In this document: positions 43,634 to 55,413 of the stretch, in pieces | Position numbering within the stretch: position 1 is the stretch's first letter | Layout: each line of letters begins with the position of its first letter | DNA from: Zizania palustris | Taxonomy: Eukaryota; Streptophyta; Magnoliopsida; Poales; Poaceae | NCBI GenBank assembly: GCA_019279435.1 | Contig: JAAALK010000285.1 | Location: forward strand, 65,706,865-65,770,864 | Length of the DNA stretch: 64,000 bases | Direction of reading: 5' to 3' | Position numbers and translations under genes: made by a program | Notes under the pieces: generated by a model | What the model was told of the DNA's origin: nothing | The model's input: only the letters and a program-made list of their open reading frames with translations | The model's database searches: none

Positions 43634-46278
43634 GCAGGTAACATCGAAACCTACAAAATGTTTGATGTATGATAATTTCATAAAAAATGACATGACGAAT
43701 AAAAACTTATCTTTCAGCTCCACAAGCCCCATTGACTTCAGAGCAAGTCATTTGGACTTTGGAAAAGATTCTTGGGACTCCTACCCCCGCTGAAAAAGAA
43801 TGGAGGGTGAAGTTGGTAGGCACATGGGAGCGATTCAACCAGGTATGGGGCATACTCGGAGTCATCGCCCCTTCTCTTCCAGACTGGGTTCCTTCCGAGA
43901 CTGGTCTAAAGAAGAGGAAAGTTGAGGCTAGGACATCGGCACTAGCCAAGACTCCCGTGAAGAAGTTGGCCCGTAAACCTAAGAATGTGGCCTCTTTCAA
44001 GGCCGCTGCTTCGTCTTCAGATTCATATGAGGATGAAGGAGAAAGAGAAATGCAAAGGGTCTTTATAGACCTTGTTACCGGGGACGAAGAAGCGCGAGCG
44101 GATATCGAATTTGTGGCTACTGGTGATGCAGTGGTCGTGCTAGCTATGCAAGACAACCTCGAGCAGGCTAGGACTTCGAATGTCCTACCAAACCTTCAAA
44201 GCTAAGAAGCCCCTGCTGCTGAAGACGGAGTCGAAGTAGCAACTGATCAAGCTTCGATTCCGAACGAAGTGGTGAATGTTGCTCCAAGAGAGGTTCCAAC
44301 AGCTAACCCTTCAGTTCATGACTCCAAATCTGACGAAGATTTTGAGGGGCATTCGACCCTCCAAGTAGCCCCATACTCGTTCGTCGGTAGGGTTTCGAAG
44401 GTAAGCTTCATTAAAGCACATTTTTCTTCATATCCTATAAAATTATGCAATATATAATATCTCTAAATTTGTAGGGTCTACCCCTATGGAGACGACCCCT
44501 TCTGTGAAGACTGCACCTGAAACCTCAACATCTTCGAAGTAAATTCCAGAGGAGGTTACAAAAATGGGACCCAGAAAAGGTAAAGGGAAAATGGATCCTT
44601 TTCCTGCTCTGAACTCTGGATTGACTCCGTCGCAATCTACAAACAGGGGCCAGTCCGCGGAAGGGGGCCAATCCACCGATGCCTCTAGAGATGCGGCGCT
44701 GCACTCTGGCCCTTCACCCAGCGAAGATGATCAACAAGCCTTGTCAATGCTACCCCTCTTAGCTCCTTTCCTGAAGCGGAGGACCGGGTTTCGGACTCTG
44801 CTAGAGTCTTTGGCTCGAGCCAATCACGAAGTTGGGGAGACTACTTGGTGGCTATACTCGGTGAAGCTGAAGGGTCAGAGTTGGATGCAGCCTTGGAGCG
44901 GGCAGCATTCTAGGTACGAAGTCTCTGCAATAACAAGGTCAGTTTCAGCTTATAAATAGTTTACTCACATTGCTTTTTCCTTCGCAGGAAATAGTCTTGG
45001 CTCAAGCTGTGGCTGTTTCAAACGAGCGGAAATGTAATCGTCTTAAGGAGAAGATAGCTGCCCTCAAAGGGAGTCTTGACAACTCAAAAATTCGAACTTC
45101 TAGCTTGGACGACATGGTAGCAGCAGAGAGGAAAGCCAGACTTGGTTTGGAAGCTGCTAATCGGAAGCTCGAAGCCGAACAAATCGTGCTTTGGGTTGAA
45201 GTAGAGAGAATGTGGACGAAGCAAGCGACTGTGGGGGCCGAGCTAGTCAAGCTGTGGGAAGTGCAGGCAAAGTCAATGGAAGAGGCCAACAACTTGCACG
45301 GTCAGAAGAACTCCTTGGTTACGGAGGCAGCTAGGCTATCTTCTTTGATAGACGAGCTGTCTTTGTCAAGGGATATTTTGGCGAAGACAAGGTGAAGTCC
45401 GAGAAGGTAGCTGCGGAGACCATGGATAGCCTTCAAGGTATCTTGGAATACTTCGGTACTTCTTAGACTTTACCTTCGACTGGCGATGTCCCCCTGCTAC
45501 GAACGTTGAAGATGATCCAACCAGCGGCGAAGATGATGAAGACTGCGGGCATTGGGTGTGGAGAAATCTCTGGCCATGTCTCCGCTCTCAGAATACTTCT
45601 CTACTACGAAGATCTAGGGCTATCAGTAGCACCAGACTCGAGGGCGCCTCCCATTACTTTCGACGACAACCGGCTATTGAACCCTTCCAAAGACGTGGCC
45701 GCAGCTTGGCATGCCTTCCAAGCATCTTGGAGAGCTGAAGGTCAATCAGCAATCAAGGCTTGGATTGATGAAGGACTTTGCCGGAAACAAGTTCGGTCGC
45801 AAGCTTTGAGCAGCCAGCCTCCGCCAGACCCGAAGGACTAGTTTTGTTTAGGGCTCAGAACATGTAAAATTTATGCTTTCATCTATTATGAATGAAAAGA
45901 CTTATTTGGAAATGTTTTTAGGCTTTCCGACATCTTATGGATGATCTCGAAGTGTTAGAAGTTAACGAAGAGCTTCGCCTGCTATGGGCTACCTTCGAAA
46001 TTCTAAGACCTCACAAACGACCTCGATTTTTGATTCCTCGAGAAAGCTCTCGTGTAATTGCGCCCGCAATATACAAAGATATATTATCTTACATTAAGGA
46101 GGAGGAAAAAGAAGTTAACTTGGGAACCTCATCTTCTGAAGACATTGAATTTTCCAAAGAAGAGAAAACTGCTAAAGAACAAACAAAGAAGAAACCTGAA
46201 CAACTTCGAAGTTGGGAGAGAAACCCCGAGCGACTTCGAACTTGGGCTGAACTTCAGCAGGAACAAAAGGATTTCTGA
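43634..46278 (+). pseudogene. Antisense gene of copy 2, introns 1-4 and exons 2-5
   Basis: Resumes at intron 1 (GTAACATCG.., acceptor TTTCAG at 43717). Exon 2 (43718-44400) has SEQVIWTLEKILGTPTPAEKEW and lysine-rich and acidic parts. Intron 2 is 44401-44474, intron 3 44914-44987. Exon 4 (44988-45841) is a coiled coil (ERKCNRLKEKIAALKGS..) ending ..QPPPDPKD. A last exon with acceptor TTTTAG begins at about 45921 and reads MDDLEVLEVNEELRLLW.., ending at 46278 or, after a frameshift, in the conserved RRGLRFLLGIDTNFS. Stops and frame breaks near 44204, 44845, 45395 and 45465 inactivate it. Confidence 0.75.
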
Positions 46279-47099
46279 GCTTCGAAAGGAGAGAAAAAAG
46301 TTAAACGTAAAGTTATTAAAACTCCTCGCTCCAGAAATAGTCACTCTAACTTTAGTGGTAGTTCTAGGGATCGAAGAGGTCTTCGTTTCCTTCTTGGTAT
46401 AGATACAAACTTTTCATGATGTAATGTAATCTGTTTGAATGATAAAGATTAAAGTTTCAAAATTGTCTCCCTACTTCCCAGCCCCTCTTTGGGTGTAAGC
46501 AACTTCGAAATTTGGTCGAAGATGGTTACGCGCAACGAAAATAACTTTAGTTAGGAGTACAATTTTGGAGGCTCAAAGCCCCTTAACAACTTAGAGATTG
46601 ATTAGAATCTCAAAGAATGTCTTCGACTACTTGGAGTCTCAAAACTGGTAACTTAGTATCTTTTTTGTTTCAATGTAGTCACTTTGGACTAGTTTTTCAG
46701 ATACCTTAGCATCCAGAACAATTGGTCGCTTTGGACTCTTTTTAGAGACGTCCGAAGCTATCAGCTCAAAGTCTGTTTTGTTTGGCCTCCTTTGGCTCTT
46801 TTTGCCAATGCTATCAAACAAATGGTTCGGAATTTGCATAGTGGTCTCCTTGGACTCATTTTAGGGATGCTTTCAAGCCGGAGCCTGGAATCTGTATCAT
46901 TTTGTCTCCTTGGACTCTTTTTACGGATGCTTTCAAGTCGGTGGCTTCGAATCCGTTTTTTTGTCACTTTCCCACCTCTTCGGAAGATTCGAACCAGTGG
47001 TTTGAAGTCCGCAAACTTGGTTCAAATGAATGACACTTCCCTCAGCCAACTCATTCCTCTAGTGCGTCTACTAGAAGTAGGAAGTGTTTGAGAGGTAGG
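46279..47099. repeat. Spacer between antisense gene and pol, copy 2, with ~61 bp tandem repeat
   Basis: Noncoding. 46777-46970 holds about three units of the 61 bp repeat (GTCTCCTTGGACTCTTTTTA..). The 'gcccctctttgggtgtaag' block is at 46481-46499. Confidence 0.8.
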
Positions 47100-47377
47100 C
47101 ATTATCTGAACCATGAACTTTATTAATTCAGAGGGTGTTTACAAATGATTACAAGGAGCCCCTATGTGAAATATTGCTTTAAGTGCTCCGCATGCCAGGA
47201 ATGCTTTAACACTTCGCCCTCTAAATAAGCTAGCTTAAAAGAACCAGGGCATCCTGAATGGAGAATAATGTATGAACCTTCCCACTTATTTCCTAATTTC
47301 CCTAGTGCTATAATACTTCGCAAAACTAAATGACCTAGTTTAAGTTCGTTAAGCTTAACCTTTGGGCCTGAGAAACC
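47100..47377 (-). pseudogene. Copy 2 integrase C-terminus (distal fragment)
   Basis: Read on the - strand it gives GCPGSFKLAYLEGEVLKHSWHAEHLK.., the end of integrase as in copy 1 (21696-21800). The copia insertion at about 47378 separates it from the rest at 51065. Confidence 0.78.
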
Positions 47378-47401
47378 AAGGGTTGGTTTCGGAGTCTGTG
47401 A

Positions 47402-47560
47402 TGAGTGATTGACAGATTTTATCCTCTAATTCGAAGGGGTCCCTCCGAAGGGGTTCGGAGGTTGGTTCACCAAAGGGTTCGGTGGGTCTGTTTGCTGCAG
47501 CTGTTGCAACGGAGTGTGCCTGTCGGAGGGGTCCGACAGTACACGATGACTGGGTTGTAC
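47402..47560 (+). repeat. Truncated 5' LTR piece of the SIRE-like copia
   Basis: GAGTGATTGACAGATTTTAT to CACGATGACTGGGTTGTAC, a near copy of 49067-49226 with few substitutions. Everything between this LTR part and RNase H is missing. Confidence 0.85.
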
Positions 47561-48037
47561 AGAAGCTGTAGATCAGAAGGAGTTCCAAAGCATGATCGGC
47601 TCCCTCCTCTACTTGACTGCTACGAGGCTGGACATACACTTCGCAGTGTGTCTATTCGCTCGTTTTCACGATTCACCATGAGCTTCAGACCGCCAAGCGG
47701 TAAAGCGCATTCTCAGGTATCTCAAACACACCCTCGAATTTGGCATTTGGTATTCTGCGTCTTCCTCTTTGTGTTAGATTATAGGAGTGTTCCACTTTTC
47801 TGTGATAACACTAGTGCTATTTGTATTGCAAACAACCCGGTTCAGCATTCTAGAACCAAACACATTGATGTGCGATATCATTTTCTCAGAGATCATAATG
47901 AGAAGGGTGATATTGAACTTCAATATGTTGATACCCAACACCAGCTAGCCGATATTTTCACAAAACTCCTCGATGCTTCTCCTTTTGCTTACTTGCATGG
48001 AGAACTTGGTGTTTGTCACCCTTACGACATTTTGTGA
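47561..48037 (+). pseudogene. SIRE-like copia RNase H remnant
   Basis: Starts in the RT/RNase H connection, in changing frames (YLTATRPDIHFAVCLFARF; RILRYLKHTLEFGIWY). It ends in a clean RNase H C-terminus: LFCDNTSAICIANNPVQHSR, KHIDVRYHFLRDH, DTQHQLADIFTKLLDAS, stop at 48035-48037. Gag, protease, integrase and most RT are deleted. Confidence 0.9.
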
Positions 48038-49046
48038 GGGGGAGCAGATTTGACTGTCTTGCATATGCTCATTGTGTGTGAAATTGCATTTACATCTCTT
48101 GCACTTATATGCCTGATTTTAATTCATGTAATCATGTCAGCTCAGCTCTATTTAATATGTCTGAAACATTTTGTGCATGTTTTTTTTTCTAAAATCAAAT
48201 CATGCTCACTGCTTAGTCTTGAATCTAGCATGTTTAGGCAGGACTGCTTTAGCTATCTTTTATCTGCTTGATAGCACGACATCTTTTCTCTGGATGCTAA
48301 ACATTGCAACTTGGAAAATTGTACTCATGGATATTCATCAAGTGCTAAATAATTTGTACTCTTAATCAAAAATTCAAAAATCCATAATTTACATGCTTCA
48401 AGCGACAAGATCCAGGTGGATTTGTTTGTCACACTACTCTATTCTAGACTGCTTACCATTGCACATTGGTTTGAACTGGGATAGTGTAGTGTATGCCAAA
48501 ATCACTGCCTTAAGCTTCTGATGGCTTTTGTGCCTAGGCTTGGCTTGATTGGAAAGTATAAGATAGACGAAAAAATAACCCCTGGCATTATGAAAAGAAC
48601 AAAAACTTTTTCATTGTCAATCAAGATTGCTTTCAATGCTCCACTTGAATTGGAATTGTCTGTCTAGAGTAGAAATTGACTAGCTTTGCGCAGTCCATGT
48701 TTTTACTTGTCTAGTTACCTTGATTGAGTGGTGATGCTTTTACTTCAAAATGGTAAAATCACATGCTGTCATCATGCTTTTAGAATGTTAAATTGAGCTG
48801 AGCACATGAAATTTGGTATTAATGTTGGCATATTTTTCCTTTATATGTCGTTGCAATTCTGCATTTCGAAGCTTTGCATCTTTTAAATGCTCCTTGATGC
48901 TTGCATTGCCAAAGGGGGAGAAATTTTTGAGTTCTCTGCAGCAAAGGGGAAAAATAACTAAGGGGGAGTTTTTATCTTGCAAAGGAAAGATTTGTCGAAG
49001 GGGATTTTACTCTTTTGAAAAGGGGGAGGAAAATTCTTTTGTCAAG
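48038..49046 (+). other. SIRE-like copia 3' UTR with polypurine tracts
   Basis: AT-rich noncoding kilobase. AAAGGGGGAGAAA (48911-48923), TAAGGGGGAG (48959-48968) and AAAAGGGGGAGGAAAA (49018-49033) repeat. The last is the likely plus-strand primer, as it directly precedes the LTR. Confidence 0.7.
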
Positions 49047-51064
49047 TGACACGATTTGGCTCGTTTCTGAGTGATTGACAGATTTTATCCTCTGTTTCGA
49101 AGGGGTCCCTCCGAAGGGGTTTGGAGGTTAGTTCACCGAAGGGTTCGGTGGGTCTGTTTGCTGCAGCTGTTGCAGCGGAGTGTGCCTGTCGGAGGGGTCC
49201 GACAGTACACGATGACTGGGTCGTACCAAAGGTCTCGGTACTTTGGGTGGTACACCGGAGTGTGTGCCGAAGGTTGTTTAACCGGAGAGGTCTCCAGGGT
49301 ACTGGATACACTTGTCCATCTGTCTGTGGTGCGCAGGTGACTTCGGAGGCGACGGACGGTTCGCAGCAGTTGAACCTGAGTCAAGCGGGAGGCTTGATGC
49401 CAGGCGAGCGAGGAGCTCGGTCACGAAGGTTGCGAGGGGTCGAGGTCGGTGCTCGGGTCGAGGATCGCTAGGAGAAGGCAGTAAGTGCGGAGTGTGGCTC
49501 CGGCTAAAGGTACCCCGAGACGAAGTCCTCGGAGGAGAGGCACTTCGAAGGGTACTCCGAATGGAGTGACATCAAAGTATGGTGGACAAAGTCCTCAGCG
49601 ATGAGGCAAGGCGTTTGAAGTGTGCTCTGGAGGGAGGCACTCGAAGGTATACCCGACGAAGGTCTCAGAAGTCGAGGTGCATCGAAGGCATGGTCCGTGT
49701 GAGGTTCGTTGAGGAGTGTGCTCGAGGAGAGACACTACGACGAAGTGATCATGGAATGCTTCGTGCGGAGGCCTTAGACGAAGGAGGGACTTTGAAGGGT
49801 GGTACTCCGAAGGTGGGGGCTTCGGAGTGTGGCTGACTTGAGGTACTTTGGCCATGCATGGCTTCAGTACATGGACTGACGGAGTTCAAGCTGGGAGTTG
49901 CTGCGAAGCCGTGGTGGTCCACTCCGGAGGTGATGGCGCGAAGGCTCAAGGGCTTTGACGGCTTTGTCTCAAAACCATCACTGTATCGAAGGTTTACTTC
50001 GGTGAAGCAAATGTCATCAGGCTCAAGGCTTCTCACCAAAGCTACAACACCCCTCGCGTGCGAAGGGGGGCTTTAGAAGACTCCAAAACTGCAAAGGTTG
50101 ACCGTGTCTGCTCTACAAAAGCTGATGTTGTCCCCTCTGCGAAGCTGACAAAAGAAGCCTCCAAATAAAGTAGACTACCAGCTGTACCCCCTATTCTAAT
50201 GAGACAAAACCAGTGTAAACCCTATGGGTAAAGTAGTCTATTCACAGGGCTGAATAGTGCCTACAAATAGTGGAGGCTAGCTAGGTCACATCAACACTTT
50301 TTGAGCAGCCATTTTTAGCTCCTGTGCTAGCCGCCACACAACTTGTATTCAGATCTGTGAGCTCATTTTGTGTTCCCTGTTCATGCAATGAAGTTTTAAT
50401 TCTGTTCTTCTTTCACTGCTTGAACTTGTATTTTGTGTTGCACTTCATGATTTGATTCCTCTGTACACCATCTTCTTCCTGGGTGAAGTTGTGTTTTGAA
50501 TCTCTTTTGGAGAGGTGTGTGAGAGGTCTGTCCGGGTGAAGTGTGATTCTCATTGTGTGTTCGTTCTGTGTAAACTAGAGGCTAGACCTCTTTGATTACT
50601 AGCGAAGCACTATTTTTGGCTTAAATCGAAGCCTATTTTCTTCCCTTGTCGAAGTCCTTAGCACAGTGTGTTCAGTGTGTGTTTCGACCTTCGAAATATG
50701 AAGCCTGGCACCAGTTGCTAGCGCTGAGTATTTGATTGAAGTCCTCAAAGGGAAGTCTTCTCTTGCGAAGGGTGAAGTGCGAATCCTGCTCGAAGGCACC
50801 TAGTGTGCAGAGCATGCACTGACTTAGCAGAGTTGAGTTTTTGGTGTTGTGGGTGGAGCAAAGTCTTCTTGATTTCGAACTTTTGCTCCTTGCGAAGCCT
50901 GGTTTCAGAGCTGTGAAATACCTCCGAACCAGAACTTCGAAGGGTGCATTCGAAGCCTATTCCGCACAAGACAGAATTAAAACAGAAGGCTATTTGTAGT
51001 CTGAAATTTTAAAAGCTCCAATTCACCCCCCCCTCTAGTCGTCGTTTCCAGTCCAATAGGGACA
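49047..51064 (+). repeat. 3' LTR of the SIRE-like copia
   Basis: About 2 kb. It probably starts TGACACGATTTGG and ends TCCAATAGGGACA. The first 1.1 kb is rich in CGAAGG; the second half contains many short Ser/Thr-rich chance frames. No gene is seen in it. Confidence 0.6.
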
Positions 51065-52373
51065 AACCAAGTCTTCGTTTGCTGCTGATATTTCGACAAA
51101 TTAACCACAGCTCGAAGCCTTGTTTCTTCTGTTAAATCAAGCGAAACTTGCCTTTCTCCTTCTGTTTTAGGTTCGGTGCTGCGAAGAGATCCTCCTTTAA
51201 GCTCCGTTGGCGTCATAGCTTCATCTACAAATAATAATCTGAAAGGAGTGAAACCTGTGGACCTTGTTTGAGTGGTCCGAACGGACCATAAAATCTTCGG
51301 GAGCTCTTCGGTCCTTAGCCCCTTTGCCAACCCTACTATTCTTCAATTTAGCCCTGACAAAATATTACTATTGGCCCTTTCGACAGGTCCATTAGACTGA
51401 GGATGGCGCACAACAGCAAAGCATATTTGTATGCCAAGATCTTCGCAAAACTTCCTGAAGGGCTCTACATCAAACTGTGTCCCATTGTCGACTGTGAGCT
51501 GTCGAGGCACTCCGAATCTGCATATAATATTTTTCCAGAAAAACTTTTGTACATTATTCGAAGTGATATCTGTGAGGGTTCTGCTTCGACCCACTTGGAA
51601 AAATACTCAATTGCTACCACTACGAATTTTAGATTTCCTTTTGCTACTAGGAAGGGGCCAATGAGATCCATGCCCCATCTGGCCATGGGCCAAACTGGAG
51701 CAATGACTTGAAGAGTTCTTGGCGGACGATGACTTCATCTTCCCATCCATTGACAACCTTAGCATGTGCGGACTAAGCTCTCCGCATCAGCTACTATCGT
51801 AGGCCAATAAAGCCCCTAGCGAAGTGCTTTTTCTGCCAAAGCCCGAGGGGCCAGATGGCTACCACAAAGGCCTTCATGAATTTCTCGGAGCATCTCTTGA
51901 CCTTTGGCTTGAGATATACATCGGAGCAGAGGGGAACATACTCCGGCCTTGTAGAGAATACCATTGATTACATGATAATTTCAAACTCTTAACTTAAGCC
52001 TCGAAAGCTGCGGCCCTTCAGGCAAATTTGCATCACCTTGTAATAATTACATAATTGAGCTCCGCCAATCAGTGCTTGGAATGCAAAGAACTTCCGCAGA
52101 AGGGATTTGTGGCACTGAAGGCAAAGTAAGCTCTTCGTAAAAAGCTCCTTCCGAAATGTCCATCGCTCTGGCTGCAGCTTTCGCTAAGGTATTGGCTTGC
52201 ATATTTTCAGCTCTTGGTATACTTCGGATGGAAATCCCTTTGAATGCTGCTTCGATCTTACGGATCTCTTCCAAATATTTTGCGAGCTGTGGGTTACGAA
52301 CTTGAAAACTTTTATCAACGTGCCCTGCTACAATTTGAGAATCTATTTTAATAACAACTCTTGTAGCACCCAA
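51065..52373 (-). pseudogene. pol: Copy 2 second RNase H and integrase (proximal part)
   Basis: Read leftwards: 52373-52047 is the archaeal-type RNase H end (GATRVVIKIDSQIVAGHVD.., IRSIPRAENMQANTLAKAAA). A degenerate integrase zinc domain lies near 51,960-51,740. 51686-51465 has the first Asp (GMDLIGPFLVAKGN), 51594-51343 the second Asp and the Glu (VDNGTQF, PQSNGPVERANS), and 51330-51065 the next part (GLRTEELPKILWSVRTTQTR). Several frame breaks. The C-terminus is at 47100-47377. Confidence 0.85.
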
Positions 52374-52385
52374 AGCATGCGCCTT

Positions 52386-53600
52386 TCAAAGTCCTAACAA
52401 AATTCCTTCGTACTCCGCTGTATTATTGGTGGACTTAAAGTTGAGCCTTGCGGAGTACATTGCTCTTTGCCCTGAAGGCGAAATTATTACTGCTCCAATG
52501 CCTGCTCCAGACGCTTGGAAAGCTCCGTCGGAGTATATAGTCCAAGTTCCTTCATTTGATTTCTCCGGAGCCCATACTGCGGATGGAGTCCACTCTGCCA
52601 AAAAATCTGCCGCCACCTGTGACTTGATTGCTGTCCTTGCTACGAAGGAGATGCCGAAGGGTGCTAGTTCAACAACCCATTTTCCAATTCTTCCAGTAGA
52701 ATCTTTGCTTCGGAACATATCTCCCAAGCGATACGAAGTTGCTACAATCACATTATGTGCTAGAAAATAATGTCTCAATTTCCTCGAAACCATTATCAGA
52801 GCATAGGTGAACTTCTCAAGTTTAGAATATCTTGTTTTTGCTCCCGACAATGCTTCGGATATAAAATAGACTGGATTCTGTACTAACTTCCCATTGAAAG
52901 CAACTTCTCTGACAAGGACTGTACTAACAGCGGAGCCAGTAGCTGCAAGGTAGAGGAGTAGGGTTTCGTCCACAACGGGCATAGTGAGTGTAGCGAGGTT
53001 GATGAGATAATTTTTAATATCATCAAAACTCTTTTCACACTCTGGTGTCCATGCAAAATCTTCGGACCCTTTCAGTGCTTTGAAAATAGGCAAACTTCTC
53101 TCCGCAGACCTTGCTAGAAATCTGCTAACTGCTGCTAGACGGCCAGATAGCTTTTGCACCTTCTTTAAATTTTCTAGAGGAGCCATCCTTTGTAATGCAG
53201 TTATTTGAGTAGGGTTAGCTTCAATCCCTCTACTCGAAACTAGATACCCTAACAACTTTCCAGCCTAATCCCCGAAGATACATTTTTCGGGGTTGAGACG
53301 GACTCCACATGCCCGAAGGCTATCGAACGTTTCTGCTAAGTCTAGGCTATGTTGGTGCTTTAAAGCACTATTTATTACAATATCATCCATATAGGCTTCT
53401 ACATTGCGGCCTATTTGATGACCTAGAGCTTTAGCAATTAACCTCAAAAAAGTTGCCCCAGCATTTCTTAAACCGAAAGGCATTCTTACATAGCAGAAGA
53501 CTCCTGAAGGAGTTACAAAGCTTGTTTTGATTTCATCTTCGTGCTTTAACCAGATTTGATGATAGCTAGAATACGTGTCGAGTAAGCATAATAACTCCAA
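52386..53600 (-). pseudogene. pol: Copy 2 reverse transcriptase and RNase H
   Basis: 53600-53265 carries the palm with YMDDIV. 53255-52386 is an open 289-codon frame with the RT thumb/connection, gypsy RNase H (LLYLAATGSAVSTVLVRE) and the second RNase H start (WTIYSDGAFQASGAGIGAV..STNNTAEYEGILLGL). One break near 53260 separates them, so this part is better kept than in copy 1. Confidence 0.85.
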
Positions 53601-53630
53601 ACCAATAGTGGAGTCAACTAATTTATCAAA

Positions 53631-54826
53631 TCAGGGCATGGGATGGGGGTCACGGGGGCATGCTTTATTCAAGGATGTAAAATAAATACACATGCGCCAC
53701 TTCCCGGAGGATTTCTTTCTCACGAAGACTGGGTTGGCTAACCACTCCATATGAGCTACTTCTCCGATTATCCCAGCCTTCAACAATTTTTTAACTTCTG
53801 CTTTAGCAAGGATGGCCCTCTCTACAGATAACTTCCGAAGTCCTTGTCGTACAGGTCGAACCCTCAGGTTCACAAGCAGGCTATGCTCAATGATATCTTG
53901 ACTGACTCCCGGAATGTCTTCATCAGACCAAGCAAAGACATCCAAATTTTCTTCAACTACCTTTTCTAACGAAGTAGCGATTTCTGGAGGCAAATCTTTG
54001 TCGAACTGAAAAGAATAGTCTTTGTCGTCTTTGACAATAACCTTCGTTATAATTTCTCCGTCGGGGCTGGGTCTTGGGAAGGAATTCTTCGAAGGTTCAC
54101 CTAGAGCAGAGATGTCCTTTAGATTACCTTCTACATTGTTCACTTATCTCAGGTCGAGAGGGGGGCCATGACCATATTCTGCTCTTTGCGCAGTGGCTTG
54201 ATCTCCGAAGACAGTGAGTACTCCCGCTTGCATGGGCATCTTCATACATAAATAGTTATGATGCGCCACGACTCCGAACTGATTTAACATGCCCCTTACA
54301 AAGATAACATTATATGCATAAGGGGCATCTACAACATCGAAAATCACTTCCTCCGTCCTTGCCAGTAGCCCTCTCCGAAAGAAACCTCTAGACCTATCTG
54401 GCCGAGGGCATCAAGAGGGGGTCCTGCGAAGCCTTGCAAGGGACGAACTGCAGGGAGGAGATGTTTCCTGGAGATACAGAGCTCATCGAAGGCTTGAACG
54501 AAGATGATATCTGCTGAACTCCCTCCGTCAATCAGCACTCTCCGGACTTCAGTCCCTGCTATATCGATAGTAATAACAAGGGGATCTGCATGTGGAAACT
54601 TTATATCGGCTTCATCATCTGCAGAGAAAGATATTGGTACATGGGACCACTCGGGCATGGTAGTTGCAGACAAAGAAGTTTCAATATGGCCCATTTCCCA
54701 GACATATTCTCTTCGTTGTCTCTTCGACATGCTGCCGAGGGTCCCTCCTCCGGAAATGGGGAGGACAACCCTTTTGCCTCGATCTTGGCCATCTTCCTTC
54801 TTTGGAGGTGGCATAATATTGACCAC
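53631..54826 (-). pseudogene. pol: Copy 2 protease and start of RT
   Basis: 54826-54344 has VLIDGGSSADIIFVQAFDEL followed by the protease C-terminal part (LQGFAGPPLDALGQIGLEVSFGEG) that copy 1 lacks. 54347-54144 continues (IFDVVDAPYAYNVI..). 54143-53631 is the linker and RT fingers (KSSGKWRMCIYFTSLNKACPRDPHPMP). Breaks near 54345 and 54145. The Asp of CIDF is Tyr here. Confidence 0.82.
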
Positions 54827-55413
54827 CGGAGGTTGCCTTTCGGGATCGAAGTTGTCTACGCGTGCGACAACTGCACAGGCTCCGCACGTGCCTTGGAAGG
54901 AACTCGGTCAATAGTGCCTCAACCAGAGGTTCTTTCAAGGTACTCGCCTCTTAAAGAGAGTATAGACTTGCATGCATCAGTAGTGTGACTCCGATTTTCA
55001 CCATGAACGCAGCAAAAGAAGGCCTGGGCTTTGCCAGCCGGCTTCCCTAGCGGCCTCCAACCGCTGGTCTTGCTTCCCAAAGCTTGTGGATTTCTAGGGG
55101 CAAATTTCTACGGAGGAGCAATGTTCAGGACTTCAAAACGAGGATGCTTTTGCCCCTGACGCCTGTCAAGCTAGATCTTGATGCTACGCCCCTGCGAAGG
55201 TGTTAAAGTCTTTACTTCAAGCTTGACTTCTTGCAGGATTGACAGAGTTGAAGCTGTTCTTCGGAGCCACCCTTCTTATGACCTAGCATATTCTTCAAAA
55301 TAAGCCATCAGCTGAGCTACAGAGGATATTTGTTTCCGATGGAGTTTATCAAGGAGGCTTGCATGGGTAACTCCCTCTCGGGCTGCATCAACCACGGAGG
55401 ACATAGACAGGCC
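54827..55413 (-). pseudogene. gag: Copy 2 gag, 3' half with zinc knuckle region, decayed
   Basis: Continuation of gag in several frames, corresponding to copy 1 at 25680-26180; the zinc-knuckle equivalent lies near 54,970-55,030. Stops interrupt every frame. Confidence 0.65.

Larger units (their letters stand above)
47378..51064 (+). mobile_element. Deleted SIRE-like Ty1/copia element
   Basis: Inserted in copy 2 integrase: AAACCAAG flanks both sides (47373-47380 and 51064-51071), as in the uninterrupted copy 1. A 159 bp LTR piece (47402-47560) repeats 49067-49226, then jumps directly into the last part of RNase H. The 3' UTR has several AAGGGGGAG tracts, followed by a long 3' LTR. The exact left end is unclear, since it does not match the start of the 3' LTR. 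The RNase H motif, the repeated AGGGGGAG tracts and the end AATTCACCCCCCCCTCTAG fit the SIRE/Maximus type. Confidence 0.75.

Noticed and set aside
49579..50076. Genes in the long 3' LTR of the SIRE-like copia
   Set aside because: Short overlapping frames on both strands, driven by CGAAGG-rich sequence, without domains; the region is an LTR by position.
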